Below, piece by piece: positions 35,516-44,465 of a stretch of 64,000 nt of DNA. The stretch is taken from the NCBI GenBank assembly GCA_021413845.1, contig JAIOPP010000070.1, positions 1 through 64,000 on the forward strand. Direction: 5' to 3'. The stretch's first letter is position 1. Each line of letters opens with the position of its first letter. Both the position numbers and the translations under genes were made by a program. This DNA is from Planctomycetia bacterium. Lineage in GTDB: Bacteria; Planctomycetota; Planctomycetia; Pirellulales; PNKZ01. Below the pieces are notes generated by a model that saw only the letters and a program-made list of their open reading frames with translations, did not search any database and was not told the DNA's origin.

Positions 35516-36706
35516 ATGGCAGCCACCATCTCGAAGCTCGTTCAAGCCCTGGAACCCTCGGCGACGTTGGCGATGGCCGCCAAAGCCCGCGAGTTGAAAG
35601 CGGCCGGCAAAACGGTGTACGACTTCAGCGTGGGCGAGCCCGACTTCACGACCCCCAAGCACATTTGCGAAGCCGCCGAAAAAGCGATCGCCGCCGGCCA
35701 CACGCACTACACCAACTCAGGTGGAATTCCGGAGTTGCGGGCCGCGGTAGCCAAGCAATATCGCGAACGCCACGGCTTGGAATACGGACCGCAGCAGGTG
35801 GTCGTGTCGAACGGCGCGAAACACTCGCTGCACAACACCTTTACCGTACTTTGCAATCCCGGCGATGAAGTCATCATTCCGGCCCCTTATTGGGTGAGCT
35901 ATGCCGAGCTCGTGAAGCTCACGGGTGCGAAGCCGGTGATCGTGCCGACGGAAGAAGCGAACGACTTCAAGCTCACTCCCGAAAAGCTGCGCGCCGCCAT
36001 CACTCCTAAGACGAAGGTGCTGCTCCTTTGCTCGCCGTCGAACCCGACCGGTTCGATGTATTCGCCGGCCGATCTGGCGGCGCTGGCCGACGTCGTCATC
36101 GAAAAAGACTTGGTCGTGATCTCCGATGAGATCTACGAGCGGCTCATCTACGGCGACAATAAGTTCGCCAGCTTCGCCACCGTTCGGCCGGGGCTGGTCG
36201 ATCGCACGATCACGATCAACGGTGTAAGCAAAGCCTACGCCATGACCGGTTGGCGCATCGGGTGGACTCTTGCCCCGTTGGCGATCTCCAAGGCGATGGA
36301 CTCGCTACAAAGCCAAGAGACCTCGAACCCATCGAGCATCAGCCAGTATGCGGCGCTCGCGGCCGTCAGCGGGCCGCAAGAGTGCGTCGACGAGATGCTC
36401 GTGCATTTCGCCGCGCGGCGTGAATATGTACGTGGTCGAATCGCGGCGATCCCGAAGCTTTCGTGCCCGAATATGGGTGGCGCGTTCTACGCGTTCATCA
36501 ACATTCAGGCGTATCTCGGTCGGAACTACGGAAACGTTGCGGTCAACAACTCGGCCGACTGGTGTTTGCAACTCTTGGAGCAGAAGGGAGTGGCGACCGT
36601 GATGGGCTCGGCCTTCGGGGCCGAAGGTTACGCCCGCATCTCCTTCGCAACCGCCATCGAGACGCTGGAAAAAGGCTTCGACGCCATTGCCGACTTCTTG
36701 AAATAA
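35516..36706 (+). CDS. Class I PLP aminotransferase (aspartate aminotransferase type)
   Basis: A 396-residue PLP enzyme. The Schiff-base Lys is in GVSKAYAMTGWRIGW (near residue 235), and the PLP contacts are SPSNPTGSMY and SDEIYERL. The carboxylate Arg is in YARISFA near the end. YDFSVGEPDFTTPKHI near the N-terminus is typical of aspartate aminotransferases of the I-gamma group. I chose ATG 35516, because the frame upstream includes the tandem repeat. The exact substrate is inferred. A second, different class I aminotransferase is at 54921-56036. Confidence 0.88.
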   Translation: MAATISKLVQALEPSATLAMAAKARELKAAGKTVYDFSVGEPDFTTPKHICEAAEKAIAAGHTHYTNSGGIPELRAAVAKQYRERHGLEYGPQQVVVSNGAKHSLHNTFTVLCNPGDEVIIPAPYWVSYAELVKLTGAKPVIVPTEEANDFKLTPEKLRAAITPKTKVLLLCSPSNPTGSMYSPADLAALADVVIEKDLVVISDEIYERLIYGDNKFASFATVRPGLVDRTITINGVSKAYAMTGWRIGWTLAPLAISKAMDSLQSQETSNPSSISQYAALAAVSGPQECVDEMLVHFAARREYVRGRIAAIPKLSCPNMGGAFYAFINIQAYLGRNYGNVAVNNSADWCLQLLEQKGVATVMGSAFGAEGYARISFATAIETLEKGFDAIADFLK

Positions 36707-36761
36707 CGTCGTACGCATCGGCGCAGCCGGTGTCAGACGTCGTCCTAAGTATGGGGCCGCG

Positions 36762-37808
36762 ATGGCGGAAGTTCGTCGAGATCCGATCGTCGGTCGTTCC
36801 GTAATCATCGCACCCGAGCGGGCCGGTCGACCGCAAGAGTTCGTCGACAAGCCGCTCGTGTCGCGCGAGACGTACTGCCCGTTTTGCGAAAGGAACGAAG
36901 CGGAGACGCCGGGCGAGATCGCGGCGATTCGCAATCTCGGAACGTCGGCGAACGACCCCGGTTGGCAAGTTCGCGTCATCCCGAACAAGTACCCGGCGCT
37001 GAACGGGCTTTCGTCGGCGGATCTTGAAGCCGCGGATGATTCGCCGCCGATCGCTGCCGCCGAGAGCGATCGGTTTTGCTCTTCGCAGCCCGCCATCGGC
37101 CGGCATGAAGTCATTATCGAATCGCCGCACCATCTTCTGCGAACCGGTTCGCTCACCGAATCGCAACTGGCCGATGTGCTCCGCGTCTATCGCGACAGGA
37201 TGCGAGCGCACCGCGCCGCCGGCCGGTTGCGCTACGTGCAAATCTTTAAGAACGTGGGAGAAGCCGCCGGAGCGTCGATCGAGCATCTCCACAGCCAGTT
37301 GATGGCGCTCGATTTCGTGCCCGGCGCGATCGTCGATGAATTGACGGGCAGCCGCGAATACTTCTCGCGCACCGGCAGCTGCATCTTCTGCGATCTCATC
37401 GAGCGAGAGTCGACGGCCGACGTTCGTGTCGTAGAAACGACCGCCGAGTTCACGGCGATCTGTCCTTACGCGAGTCGGTTTCCTTACGAGGTCTGGTTGT
37501 TGCCGCGGCGACATTCCCAGCGCTTCGAAGACGCCGACGACCAGCTCCTAACGGCCGCCGCAGCCGGCCTGTTGCGGGTGCTTAAAGGAGTCGAAAAACT
37601 CCTTGACTCTGTCGGCAGCGGTTCGACCGGCTACAATTACGTCCTGCATTCGGCTCCGTTTGACAGTTCCGAAGCCGACCACTATCACTGGCATATCGAG
37701 GTGATCCCCCGCGCGGTGAAGCAAGCCGGCTTCGAATGGGCCACGGGCGTGCATATCAATCCCGTACCTCCGGAAGAAGCGGCGGCGACATTGAAGCGGC
37801 TGATTTAA
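36762..37808 (+). CDS. galT: Galactose-1-phosphate uridylyltransferase family protein
   Basis: A 348-residue HIT-superfamily protein of the GalT branch, in which UMP passes through a catalytic His. The zinc Cys39 and Cys42 are in CPFC; HLHSQ at 175-179 holds the nucleophilic His177; HYHWHIE near 305 gives further metal-site His. Length fits the family. The motif HLHSQ differs from the usual HPHSQ, so a related nucleotidyltransferase (for example DUF4921-like or ADP-glucose type) is also possible. It lies 273 bp upstream of a GH57 gene, which suggests a shared role in glycan or glycogen turnover. Confidence 0.75.
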   Translation: MAEVRRDPIVGRSVIIAPERAGRPQEFVDKPLVSRETYCPFCERNEAETPGEIAAIRNLGTSANDPGWQVRVIPNKYPALNGLSSADLEAADDSPPIAAAESDRFCSSQPAIGRHEVIIESPHHLLRTGSLTESQLADVLRVYRDRMRAHRAAGRLRYVQIFKNVGEAAGASIEHLHSQLMALDFVPGAIVDELTGSREYFSRTGSCIFCDLIERESTADVRVVETTAEFTAICPYASRFPYEVWLLPRRHSQRFEDADDQLLTAAAAGLLRVLKGVEKLLDSVGSGSTGYNYVLHSAPFDSSEADHYHWHIEVIPRAVKQAGFEWATGVHINPVPPEEAAATLKRLI

Positions 37809-37935
37809 GCATTGCCGGCAGTGCAGCATGCATCCTCCAATCGATTTGGTCGGCTCGGAACACAAGGCGGAGTAATCGTTACACGAGTTACGGTCGATAA
37901 GAAAATGCGAAGGTTCGGTGAGCAAACATGCAGTA

Positions 37936-37951
37936 GCGGCAAAGTTGCCGC
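37936..37951. repeat. Perfect 7-bp stem-loop upstream of the GH57 gene
   Basis: GCGGCAA and TTGCCGC flank AG, between galT and the GH57 gene. It has no T-tract. It could be part of a leader structure. Confidence 0.4.
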
Positions 37952-38080
37952 AGAACGCGCAGTTTGACAGTCCGAAACTTCGGTTTGCGGATCGCCTACG
38001 AAATCTCGGCCCACGAGTTGCTCCGGATCGGTTTGCCGCCCTTCCGACGACTCTCAGACCTTACGCTGTGAAAGCTTGTT

Positions 38081-40264
38081 ATGTCGAATCCGATTCGTCT
38101 CGCGTTGGTTTTCCACAACCACCAACCGGTCGGCAACTTCGATGCCGTGATCGAGCAGGCGTATCAAGACAGCTATAAGCCGTTTCTCGATGTCTTTGCG
38201 CAGTATCCGTCGACCTTAAAGATGTCGCTGCACACCAGCGGCTGCCTGATGGAATGGCTCGCCGTTAAGCATCCCGAATACTTGGAGCGCCTCGCCGAAC
38301 TGGCCGCCGCCGGGCGCATCGAAATCATCGGCGGCGCGTTCTACGAAGCCATTCTGCCGATGATCCCGCGGCGCGATCGGGTCGGCCAGATTCGCACTTA
38401 CACCGACTGGCTGCAACGCAAGCTCGGCTGCAAGGTACGCGGCATGTGGATGCCGGAACGCGTCTGGGAACAGTCGCTCGTCAGCGACATCGCCGAGGCG
38501 GGCATCGAGTACACCGTGCTCGACGACTTCCATTTCAAGAACGCCGGCCTGCAACAGCACCAACTCCACGGCTCGTATGTGACCGAAGACGACGGCCGAA
38601 TCTTGGCCGTGTATCCCGGCAGCGAACGGCTGCGCTACCTGATCCCGTTTGCGCAGCCCTATGAAACGATCGACTATTTGCGCGGCATCGCGGCCGAGCA
38701 TCCGAATTCGGTCTGCGTTTTCGGCGACGACGGTGAAAAATTCGGTACTTGGCCCGACACCTATCGCCACGTCTATACCGATGGCTGGCTGCGCAACTTC
38801 TTCGACGCGCTGATGGCGAACTCCGGTTGGATCAACACGACGACGCTCGGCGAAGCGATCGACGCCGTGCCGCCGGTCGGGAAGATCTATCTGCCCGACG
38901 CCAGCTATCGAGAAATGACCGAATGGGCTCTCCCTTCCGAACGCCTGTTGGAATACGAACACCTCACGCACGAATTCGAGCACGATCCTCGCTTCCCACA
39001 GTTGAAGCAGTTTCTCCGCGGCGGTTTCTGGCGCAACTTCAAAGTGAAGTATCCTGAGACCGACGAGATGTATTCGCGGATGCTGATGATCAGCCAGCAA
39101 TTGCAACAAGCTCTCGACGAAGGACACGATCCGGAGTTGATCGAGCAGGCGCGCACGGAACTCTATCGTGGGCAATGCAATTGCAGCTATTGGCACGGCG
39201 CATTCGGCGGCATCTATCTGCCGCACTTGCGCAACGCGATCTACACGCACTTGATCGCCGCCGATAACATCTTGAACCGAATCGGCGAGTCGGCCGACCG
39301 TAACGAGTCGTGGATCGAAGCGATGCACGGCGACTTCAATTGCGATGCGCGTCAAGAAATCTATCTCGCCAATGACAAGCTCGCGGCGCTCATCTCGCCG
39401 CATCGAGGCGGGCAGCTGTATGAACTCGATGTCCGGAGCATCTGCCTGAATCTCCTCTCGACGCTCGCGCGCCGTCCGGAAGCGTATCACCGCAAGGTGC
39501 TGGCCGGAGCGGGTGCCCCGGGCGTCGGTGCGATTTCGAGCATTCACGATCGGGTCGTGTTCAAGCAGCCCGACTTGGATCAACGCATTCGCTACGACTC
39601 CTATCAACGCAAAGGCTTCCAAGACCACTTCTTCGACAACGAAGCGACGCTCGCCGCCGTGTCGTCGAATCAGGCGATGGAACGGGGCGACTTTCTCCAC
39701 GGCGGTTACGAAGCCAAATTGCTTCGCAACCCGCATCGGATTCAAGCTCGCCTGACCCGCGAAGGGAACGCTTGGGGCGTGCCGCTCAAGATCACGAAGG
39801 GTTTCACCTTAGAAGCCGGCAGCAACGTGATCGACATTGCGTACCTGATCGAAGGCTTGCCGCAAGATCGGGCGTTTCATTTCGGCGTCGAGTTCAATAT
39901 CGCAGGCCTGCCGGCGAACTGCGAAGATCGCTATTTCCACGACGGTAAGCACACGCGCCTCGGCCATCTCGGCTCGCAGCTCGATCTCGCGTCGGGCCGC
40001 GCCATCAATCTCGTCGATGAATATCTCGGGATCGACGTCGGCTTCCGCTTCTCGGAGGCCAGCCGCATCTGGACTTTTCCGATCGAGACGGTGTCGCAAT
40101 CGGAAGGAGGCTTCGAGCTCGTGCATCAATCGACCGTCGTGATGCCGCATTGGATCATCACCGGCGACGTCGCCGGCCGCTGGTCGATCACGATGCAAAT
40201 CGCGATCGACACGTCGCAAGCCGAAAGCCGGATGGAGAAGGCATCGGCCGTGGCGACGGCGTAG
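38081..40264 (+). CDS. GH57 alpha-amylase/4-alpha-glucanotransferase
   Basis: A 727-residue cytoplasmic GH57 enzyme acting on alpha-1,4-glucans. The N-terminal FHNHQPVGNF (11-20) starts the (beta/alpha)7 barrel; the nucleophile Glu126 is in GMWMPERVWE (121-130), and the acid/base Asp is in FGDDGEKFG (214-222). The domain order matches the Thermococcus glucanotransferase type, including the beta-sandwich C-terminal half with RGGQLYELDVRS. It starts at ATG 38081. Together with the galT-like gene, it points to glycogen or oligosaccharide recycling. Amylase versus transferase activity cannot be decided. Confidence 0.88.
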   Translation: MSNPIRLALVFHNHQPVGNFDAVIEQAYQDSYKPFLDVFAQYPSTLKMSLHTSGCLMEWLAVKHPEYLERLAELAAAGRIEIIGGAFYEAILPMIPRRDRVGQIRTYTDWLQRKLGCKVRGMWMPERVWEQSLVSDIAEAGIEYTVLDDFHFKNAGLQQHQLHGSYVTEDDGRILAVYPGSERLRYLIPFAQPYETIDYLRGIAAEHPNSVCVFGDDGEKFGTWPDTYRHVYTDGWLRNFFDALMANSGWINTTTLGEAIDAVPPVGKIYLPDASYREMTEWALPSERLLEYEHLTHEFEHDPRFPQLKQFLRGGFWRNFKVKYPETDEMYSRMLMISQQLQQALDEGHDPELIEQARTELYRGQCNCSYWHGAFGGIYLPHLRNAIYTHLIAADNILNRIGESADRNESWIEAMHGDFNCDARQEIYLANDKLAALISPHRGGQLYELDVRSICLNLLSTLARRPEAYHRKVLAGAGAPGVGAISSIHDRVVFKQPDLDQRIRYDSYQRKGFQDHFFDNEATLAAVSSNQAMERGDFLHGGYEAKLLRNPHRIQARLTREGNAWGVPLKITKGFTLEAGSNVIDIAYLIEGLPQDRAFHFGVEFNIAGLPANCEDRYFHDGKHTRLGHLGSQLDLASGRAINLVDEYLGIDVGFRFSEASRIWTFPIETVSQSEGGFELVHQSTVVMPHWIITGDVAGRWSITMQIAIDTSQAESRMEKASAVATA

Positions 40265-40271
40265 TCTGATG

Positions 40272-40356
40272 AGCCGGAGGGCGTTAGCCCCCGGTCGGGA
40301 GCGGGAATCGATTTCGGGGCGCAACGCATGGAACCGGACGCTAACGCGTTCCGGCT
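40272..40356. repeat. Inverted pair of REP-like elements with GTTA loop
   Basis: Copy A at 40272-40295 reads AGCCGGAGGGCGTTAGCC plus CCCGGT. Copy B at 40332-40356, read on the minus strand, starts AGCCGGAACGCGTTAGC and ends GTCCGGTT. Both fold into a stem with a bulged A and a GTTA loop. The GG/CC pairs of copy A are replaced by AC/GT in copy B, so the stem is kept. The pair lies between convergent GH57 and bioD genes. Confidence 0.8.
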
Positions 40357-40415
40357 AATAAGCCGACTCGTTCTTAGGCGATCACCTAACTGCGAACGCA
40401 ACGCCGCGCGGGTCT

Positions 40416-41177
40416 TCAGCTCTGCTTATAGTTTGAGAGCAGCATCCAATCGATCGCCGGTGAAAAGTCTTTCGCACTTCGTCTCACTTGGGTAAACCAA
40501 GGAACGTTGCAGACGCTATTGAAATACTTGAGCGATCTGAGATTGCTGCCGTTGTGTTCGCGACTGAGGTCGTCGGGGTCGTGGGGAAACGCATCGTTGA
40601 GTACGATGGCCGTCGGTCGCCGAAAGACCCCGTCGAGTTTGTAGCCCAGGAGCGCCGTGCAGAGTGTCAAAGTTGCGTTGATTACTCCCAGTCGATTCGC
40701 CGCGACCACGACGATCGGGAAGCCGAGATCGATTGCGAGATCGATGTTCAATTCGTCGTCGGTGAGCGGCGAGAAGAGTCCGCCGGCCCCTTCGACGACG
40801 ACCACGTCGCAGCGCTCGCGCCAGTAGTCGAGCCCCCAGCGGAGCTTCTCGGCGTCGACTTTTTTCCCTTCGGCACGTGCCGCGACGTTCGGCGCCAGCG
40901 GCGCGGCGAACTTCTGCGGGCAAACCCGATCGAGTTCCCCCGGCCGGCCGGCGGCGTCCCAGAGAAGTTGAGCGTCGTCGCTTGTGAGATTTCCGTGAGC
41001 GTCGCGCGTGCAACCGCTCGTGACCGGCTTGTAGACGCCGACGTCGCGGCCCTCGTCCCTCAGCGCTTTGGCGATCATCGCCGCCACGTGTGTCTTGCCG
41101 ACTCCCGTATCGGTTCCGGTGACGAAAAGTCCGGTGGTTCGGTGGGGGAATAGTCGCTCGTTCGGCTTGCGGTTCAT
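40416..41177 (-). CDS. bioD: Dethiobiotin synthetase
   Basis: It closes the ureido ring of dethiobiotin from diaminopelargonate, CO2 and ATP. The P-loop is GTDTGVGKTHVA near residue 20, followed by the substrate Lys/Thr region VYKPVTSG and the EGAGGLFSPL block near 115. I chose ATG 41175-41177, giving 253 residues, slightly above the usual 225-240. The frame upstream to 41540 is not coding-like. No other biotin genes are nearby, so the pathway is scattered. It is divergent from aguB. Confidence 0.9.
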   Translation of the reverse strand: MNRKPNERLFPHRTTGLFVTGTDTGVGKTHVAAMIAKALRDEGRDVGVYKPVTSGCTRDAHGNLTSDDAQLLWDAAGRPGELDRVCPQKFAAPLAPNVAARAEGKKVDAEKLRWGLDYWRERCDVVVVEGAGGLFSPLTDDELNIDLAIDLGFPIVVVAANRLGVINATLTLCTALLGYKLDGVFRRPTAIVLNDAFPHDPDDLSREHNGSNLRSLKYFNSVCNVPWFTQVRRSAKDFSPAIDWMLLSNYKQS

Positions 41178-41313
41178 GGCCCTCAGGGTAACATCACGGG
41201 CGTGTAGTGCGAAGCGCCGCGAACCAAGCTTGCCGCGCTCCGTATCATAAGATTCGGGTCTTGGATTTACGATTGCGCCATAGGGCGCGTTCCTCGAACG
41301 AGGGTTGCCGAGA

Positions 41314-42192
41314 GTGAATCGAGCGTTGGAAGAAAAAGTAAACGTCGCCCTCGTGCAGATGAGTTGCACGGCGGAAAAAGGTCCGAACGTGGCGAAGGCC
41401 GTGGCCCGGATCGGCGAGGCCGCCGCGGCCGGTGCGCAGATCGTCTGCCTGCAGGAACTTTTCCCCGGGCAGTACCCTTGCCAGAGCGAAGAGCACGTCC
41501 GCTTCGGTGAAGCGGAGCCGATTCCCGGCCCGGCGACCACAGCGATCGCCGCCGCGGCGAAGCAGCACCAAGTCGTCGTGGTCGGTTCGTTCTTCGAGCG
41601 CCGCGCGGCCGGCTTATATCACAACACGGCCGTCGTGTTCGATGCCGACGGCTCGCAGGTCGGGATGTATCGCAAGATGCACATCCCGGATGATCCGCTC
41701 TTTTACGAGAAGTTTTACTTCACCCCCGGCGATCTCGGCTTCAAAGCGTTCGACACGAAGTATGGCCGGATCGGCGTCTGCGTCTGTTGGGACCAATGGT
41801 ATCCCGAAGCCGCGCGGCTCACGGCATTGGCCGGCGCGCAGATTCTCTTCTATCCGACGGCCATCGGCTGGCAGGCACCGGAGAAAGCCACCTACGGTGC
41901 GAGCCAGCACAATGCGTGGGAAACGATGATGCGTTCGCATGCGATCGCCAACGGCGTCTTCGTGTGCGCGGTGAATCGGGTCGGCACGGAAGCGGCCATC
42001 GAATTTTGGGGCGCTTCATTCGTCGCCGATCCCTACGGCAACTTGCTGCATCGGGCCGATCACGGCAAAGAAGAAACGCCGATCGTCGAGTGCGATCTCG
42101 CGCTCATCGACACGGCTCGTACGCATTGGCCGTTTTTGCGCGATCGCCGCATCGACGCTTACGGCGACATCACGAAACGCTTCATCGACTAG
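41314..42192 (+). CDS. aguB: N-carbamoylputrescine amidase
   Basis: A 292-residue nitrilase-family enzyme that converts N-carbamoylputrescine to putrescine, CO2 and ammonia. The triad is complete: Glu48 in LQELFPGQY, Lys121 in MYRKMHIPDD and Cys158 in VCVCWDQWYPEAAR. I chose GTG 41314 with GAGGG 9 nt upstream; TTG 41305 is an alternative. It is followed 61 bp later by agmatine deiminase, so the two steps from agmatine to putrescine are encoded together. Confidence 0.92.
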   Translation: MNRALEEKVNVALVQMSCTAEKGPNVAKAVARIGEAAAAGAQIVCLQELFPGQYPCQSEEHVRFGEAEPIPGPATTAIAAAAKQHQVVVVGSFFERRAAGLYHNTAVVFDADGSQVGMYRKMHIPDDPLFYEKFYFTPGDLGFKAFDTKYGRIGVCVCWDQWYPEAARLTALAGAQILFYPTAIGWQAPEKATYGASQHNAWETMMRSHAIANGVFVCAVNRVGTEAAIEFWGASFVADPYGNLLHRADHGKEETPIVECDLALIDTARTHWPFLRDRRIDAYGDITKRFID

Positions 42193-42219
42193 CCGGCGTG
42201 ATCGCTCGCCGATTTGGAG

Positions 42220-42253
42220 CCCGCCACGAACCACGAACCGTGAACTACGAACT
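42220..42253. repeat. ACGAACC heptad repeats in front of aguA
   Basis: Consecutive heptads of the CACGAAC/CGTGAAC/TACGAAC type run up to the TTG start of aguA. They resemble, in period and position, the ACTGACC heptads found near other gene starts in this window. Confidence 0.45.
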
Positions 42254-43300
42254 TTGACTCCCACCACTTCGAACCCGACTCCCCGCTCGCTCGGCTACCG
42301 CATGCCTGCCGAATGGGAACCGCATGCCGCCACCTGGCTCTCGTGGCCGCGCAACCGCAACAGTTGGCCCGGCCATTTCGAGCCGGTCCCGGCCATCTGG
42401 GCCGAGTTGGCAACGACGCTCGCCGCGCATGAACAAGTCCATATCTGCGCCGGCGGCGAAGAGATCATGGCGGAAGCGCGGCGGCTCGTCGGGCACATCC
42501 CGAACGTCACGTTGCACGACATTCCGACCAACGATGCGTGGATGCGCGATCATGGTCCGATGTTCCTCGTCGGCCCGGCCGGCAGCAAGCCGGTGATGGT
42601 CGATTGGGGATACAACGCCTGGGGCGGCAAGTACCCGCCGTTCGACAATGACGATGTCGTGCCGCGACGGATCAACGAGACCTTAAAATATCAACGGTTC
42701 GAGCCGGGCATCATCCTCGAAGGAGGCGCGGTCGATTTCAACGGGGCGGGCACCGTGCTCACGACCGAGCAATGCCTGTTGAACGAGAACCGCAACCCGA
42801 CGCTCGACCGCGCCGACATGGAGCGATATCTGCTCGACTATTGCAACGCCCCGAACGTCGTCTGGCTAGGCGAAGGGATCGTCGGCGATGATACCGACGG
42901 GCACATCGACGAATTGGCGCGTTTCGTCGGTCCACGCACCGTGGTCTGCGTCGTCGAAGACGATCCGGCCGATGAAAACTACGCGCCGCTCCAAGATAAC
43001 CTTCGTCGCTTGAAGCTCGCGAAAGACGAGCAGGGGAGGGGGCTAGAGGTCGTCCCTCTGCCGATGCCGAAGGCGCTGTTCTGCGAAGACCAACGGCTTC
43101 CGGCGAGCTACTGCAACTTCTATATCGCCAACGGAGTCGTCGTCGCGGCGCAATTCGATTGCCCTGCCGATGCGATCGTCCTTGCGACGCTGACGAAGCT
43201 GTTCCCCGATCGCAAGATCGTCGGGCAGCGAGCCGTCGAGTTGGTTTGGGGCTTGGGCGCCTTTCACTGCATTACGCAGCAACAACCGAAGCAAGAGTAA
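42254..43300 (+). CDS. aguA: Agmatine deiminase
   Basis: It converts agmatine to N-carbamoylputrescine. The family start GYRMPAEWEPHAATWLSWP, the guanidine-binding WMRDHGPMF near 95, EGGAVDFNGAGTVLTTEQC near 155, DTDGHIDELARF near 215 and the catalytic Cys339 in GAFHCITQQ are present. The conserved GYRMPAEW block lies after residue 14, so an upstream start is needed; I chose TTG 42254, as no ATG is available. The 348-residue length is normal. It forms an operon with aguB for putrescine synthesis. Confidence 0.92.
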   Translation: MTPTTSNPTPRSLGYRMPAEWEPHAATWLSWPRNRNSWPGHFEPVPAIWAELATTLAAHEQVHICAGGEEIMAEARRLVGHIPNVTLHDIPTNDAWMRDHGPMFLVGPAGSKPVMVDWGYNAWGGKYPPFDNDDVVPRRINETLKYQRFEPGIILEGGAVDFNGAGTVLTTEQCLLNENRNPTLDRADMERYLLDYCNAPNVVWLGEGIVGDDTDGHIDELARFVGPRTVVCVVEDDPADENYAPLQDNLRRLKLAKDEQGRGLEVVPLPMPKALFCEDQRLPASYCNFYIANGVVVAAQFDCPADAIVLATLTKLFPDRKIVGQRAVELVWGLGAFHCITQQQPKQE

Positions 43301-43324
43301 AGTAAAAACGAATAAGTCAAAAGG

Positions 43325-43358
43325 CAAAACAAGCGAACGAATCATGTTCGCGGTTTTG
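43325..43358. terminator. Bidirectional stem-loop between aguA and aroE
   Basis: CAAAAC..GCGAAC (43325-43338) pairs with GTTCGC..TTTTG (43346-43358) around a seven-base loop. A/T-rich flanks on both sides make it a likely terminator for both convergent genes. Confidence 0.65.
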
Positions 43359-43379
43359 TCTTCTTACTTCCTACTTTTC

Positions 43380-44228
43380 TTACGCTTCGAGATATTCTTC
43401 CACGGCATCGCGCATGACCGTGGTGTCCGGTTCGACTCCGGTCCACTGCTTGAACGCGATCGCTCCTTGATTGACGAGCATTCCGAGTCCGTCGAGAGCC
43501 CGGCATCCGCGCGCTTTCGCGGCCCGCAGAAATTGCGTTTCGGCCGGGTTGAACACGACATCGGCCACGACGCACGTGGTCGGCACGGTTGAAAAATCCA
43601 CCGGCACGCGCCCGCTCGGATCGTTCAAGCCGATCGACGTGCAATTGATCAGCACTTCGGTATCGGCGGGAACGGCATAGTCTCCTGGCCACGGCGTGAA
43701 CGTCGTGGGGACGTTCGTCTTTTCCTGAATCAGTTTGGCGAGTGTTTCGCCACGTTCGACGTTACGATTCACGACCGTGAACTGTGCGGCACCGGCTAAG
43801 GCGGTCTCGATGCCGACGGCCCGCGCCGCTCCCCCTGCGCCGAGCAACACGATTTTCTTCCCCGTCGGGTCGAGCAATTCGCGCAGCGATTGAACGAAAC
43901 CTTTGCCGTCGGTGTTTTCGCCGACCAGTTCGTTTCCTGCTCGAATCAGGCAGTTCACCGCTCCCATCATCGCCGCGGCCGGCGTCAGCCGATCGAGCAA
44001 CGGGATCACGGCGACTTTGTGCGGGATGGTGAGGTTGCCGCCGCGAAAGCCCATCGCTCGCAGGCCGCGCACGGCGTCGACGAGCCCTTCCGGCGGAACT
44101 TCCAAGGTTAGGTAGCGCCAATCGAGGTTCGCTTGAACGAACGCCTTCTCCATCATGTACTGCGTAGGATTTCCCGCGACGGGCTGACCGAAACAACACA
44201 CGATCTGCTGCAATTCGTCGAGCGGCAC
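43380..44228 (-). CDS. aroE: Shikimate dehydrogenase
   Basis: A 282-residue NADP-dependent enzyme of the shikimate pathway. The catalytic Lys71 is in NLTIPHK, Asp107 in GENTDGKGF, and the dinucleotide site is LLGAGGAARAV near 130. NCTSIGLN and the final QGAIAFKQWTG are typical. One difference matters: the N-terminal shikimate-binding motif usually reads HSxSP, but here it reads GQPVAGNPTQYMMEKAF (residues 14-30), lacking both serines. The activity is still likely. It is divergent from the DksA-like gene. Confidence 0.88.
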   Translation of the reverse strand: MPLDELQQIVCCFGQPVAGNPTQYMMEKAFVQANLDWRYLTLEVPPEGLVDAVRGLRAMGFRGGNLTIPHKVAVIPLLDRLTPAAAMMGAVNCLIRAGNELVGENTDGKGFVQSLRELLDPTGKKIVLLGAGGAARAVGIETALAGAAQFTVVNRNVERGETLAKLIQEKTNVPTTFTPWPGDYAVPADTEVLINCTSIGLNDPSGRVPVDFSTVPTTCVVADVVFNPAETQFLRAAKARGCRALDGLGMLVNQGAIAFKQWTGVEPDTTVMRDAVEEYLEA

Positions 44229-44465
44229 AAGCAGGACCTTTCCGAAGCGAAAGCCTTATCGGTAAGCAGGTGTGCGGCGAAGCGCACGCGTGAACGTATC
44301 TTCCACCGCCGCGAGGACTTTAGCAAGCCGAGAGCCGGCGCGAAACTCTCCGGCGGGGAATCGATCGAGGCGGCGCGAATCTTGCACTATCCCGAGCCGG
44401 TTCGAGAATGAGCGGGTGGTGGAAGCCGCCCGCCGATATCATCCTTCGAGGGGGAGTACACAGTA

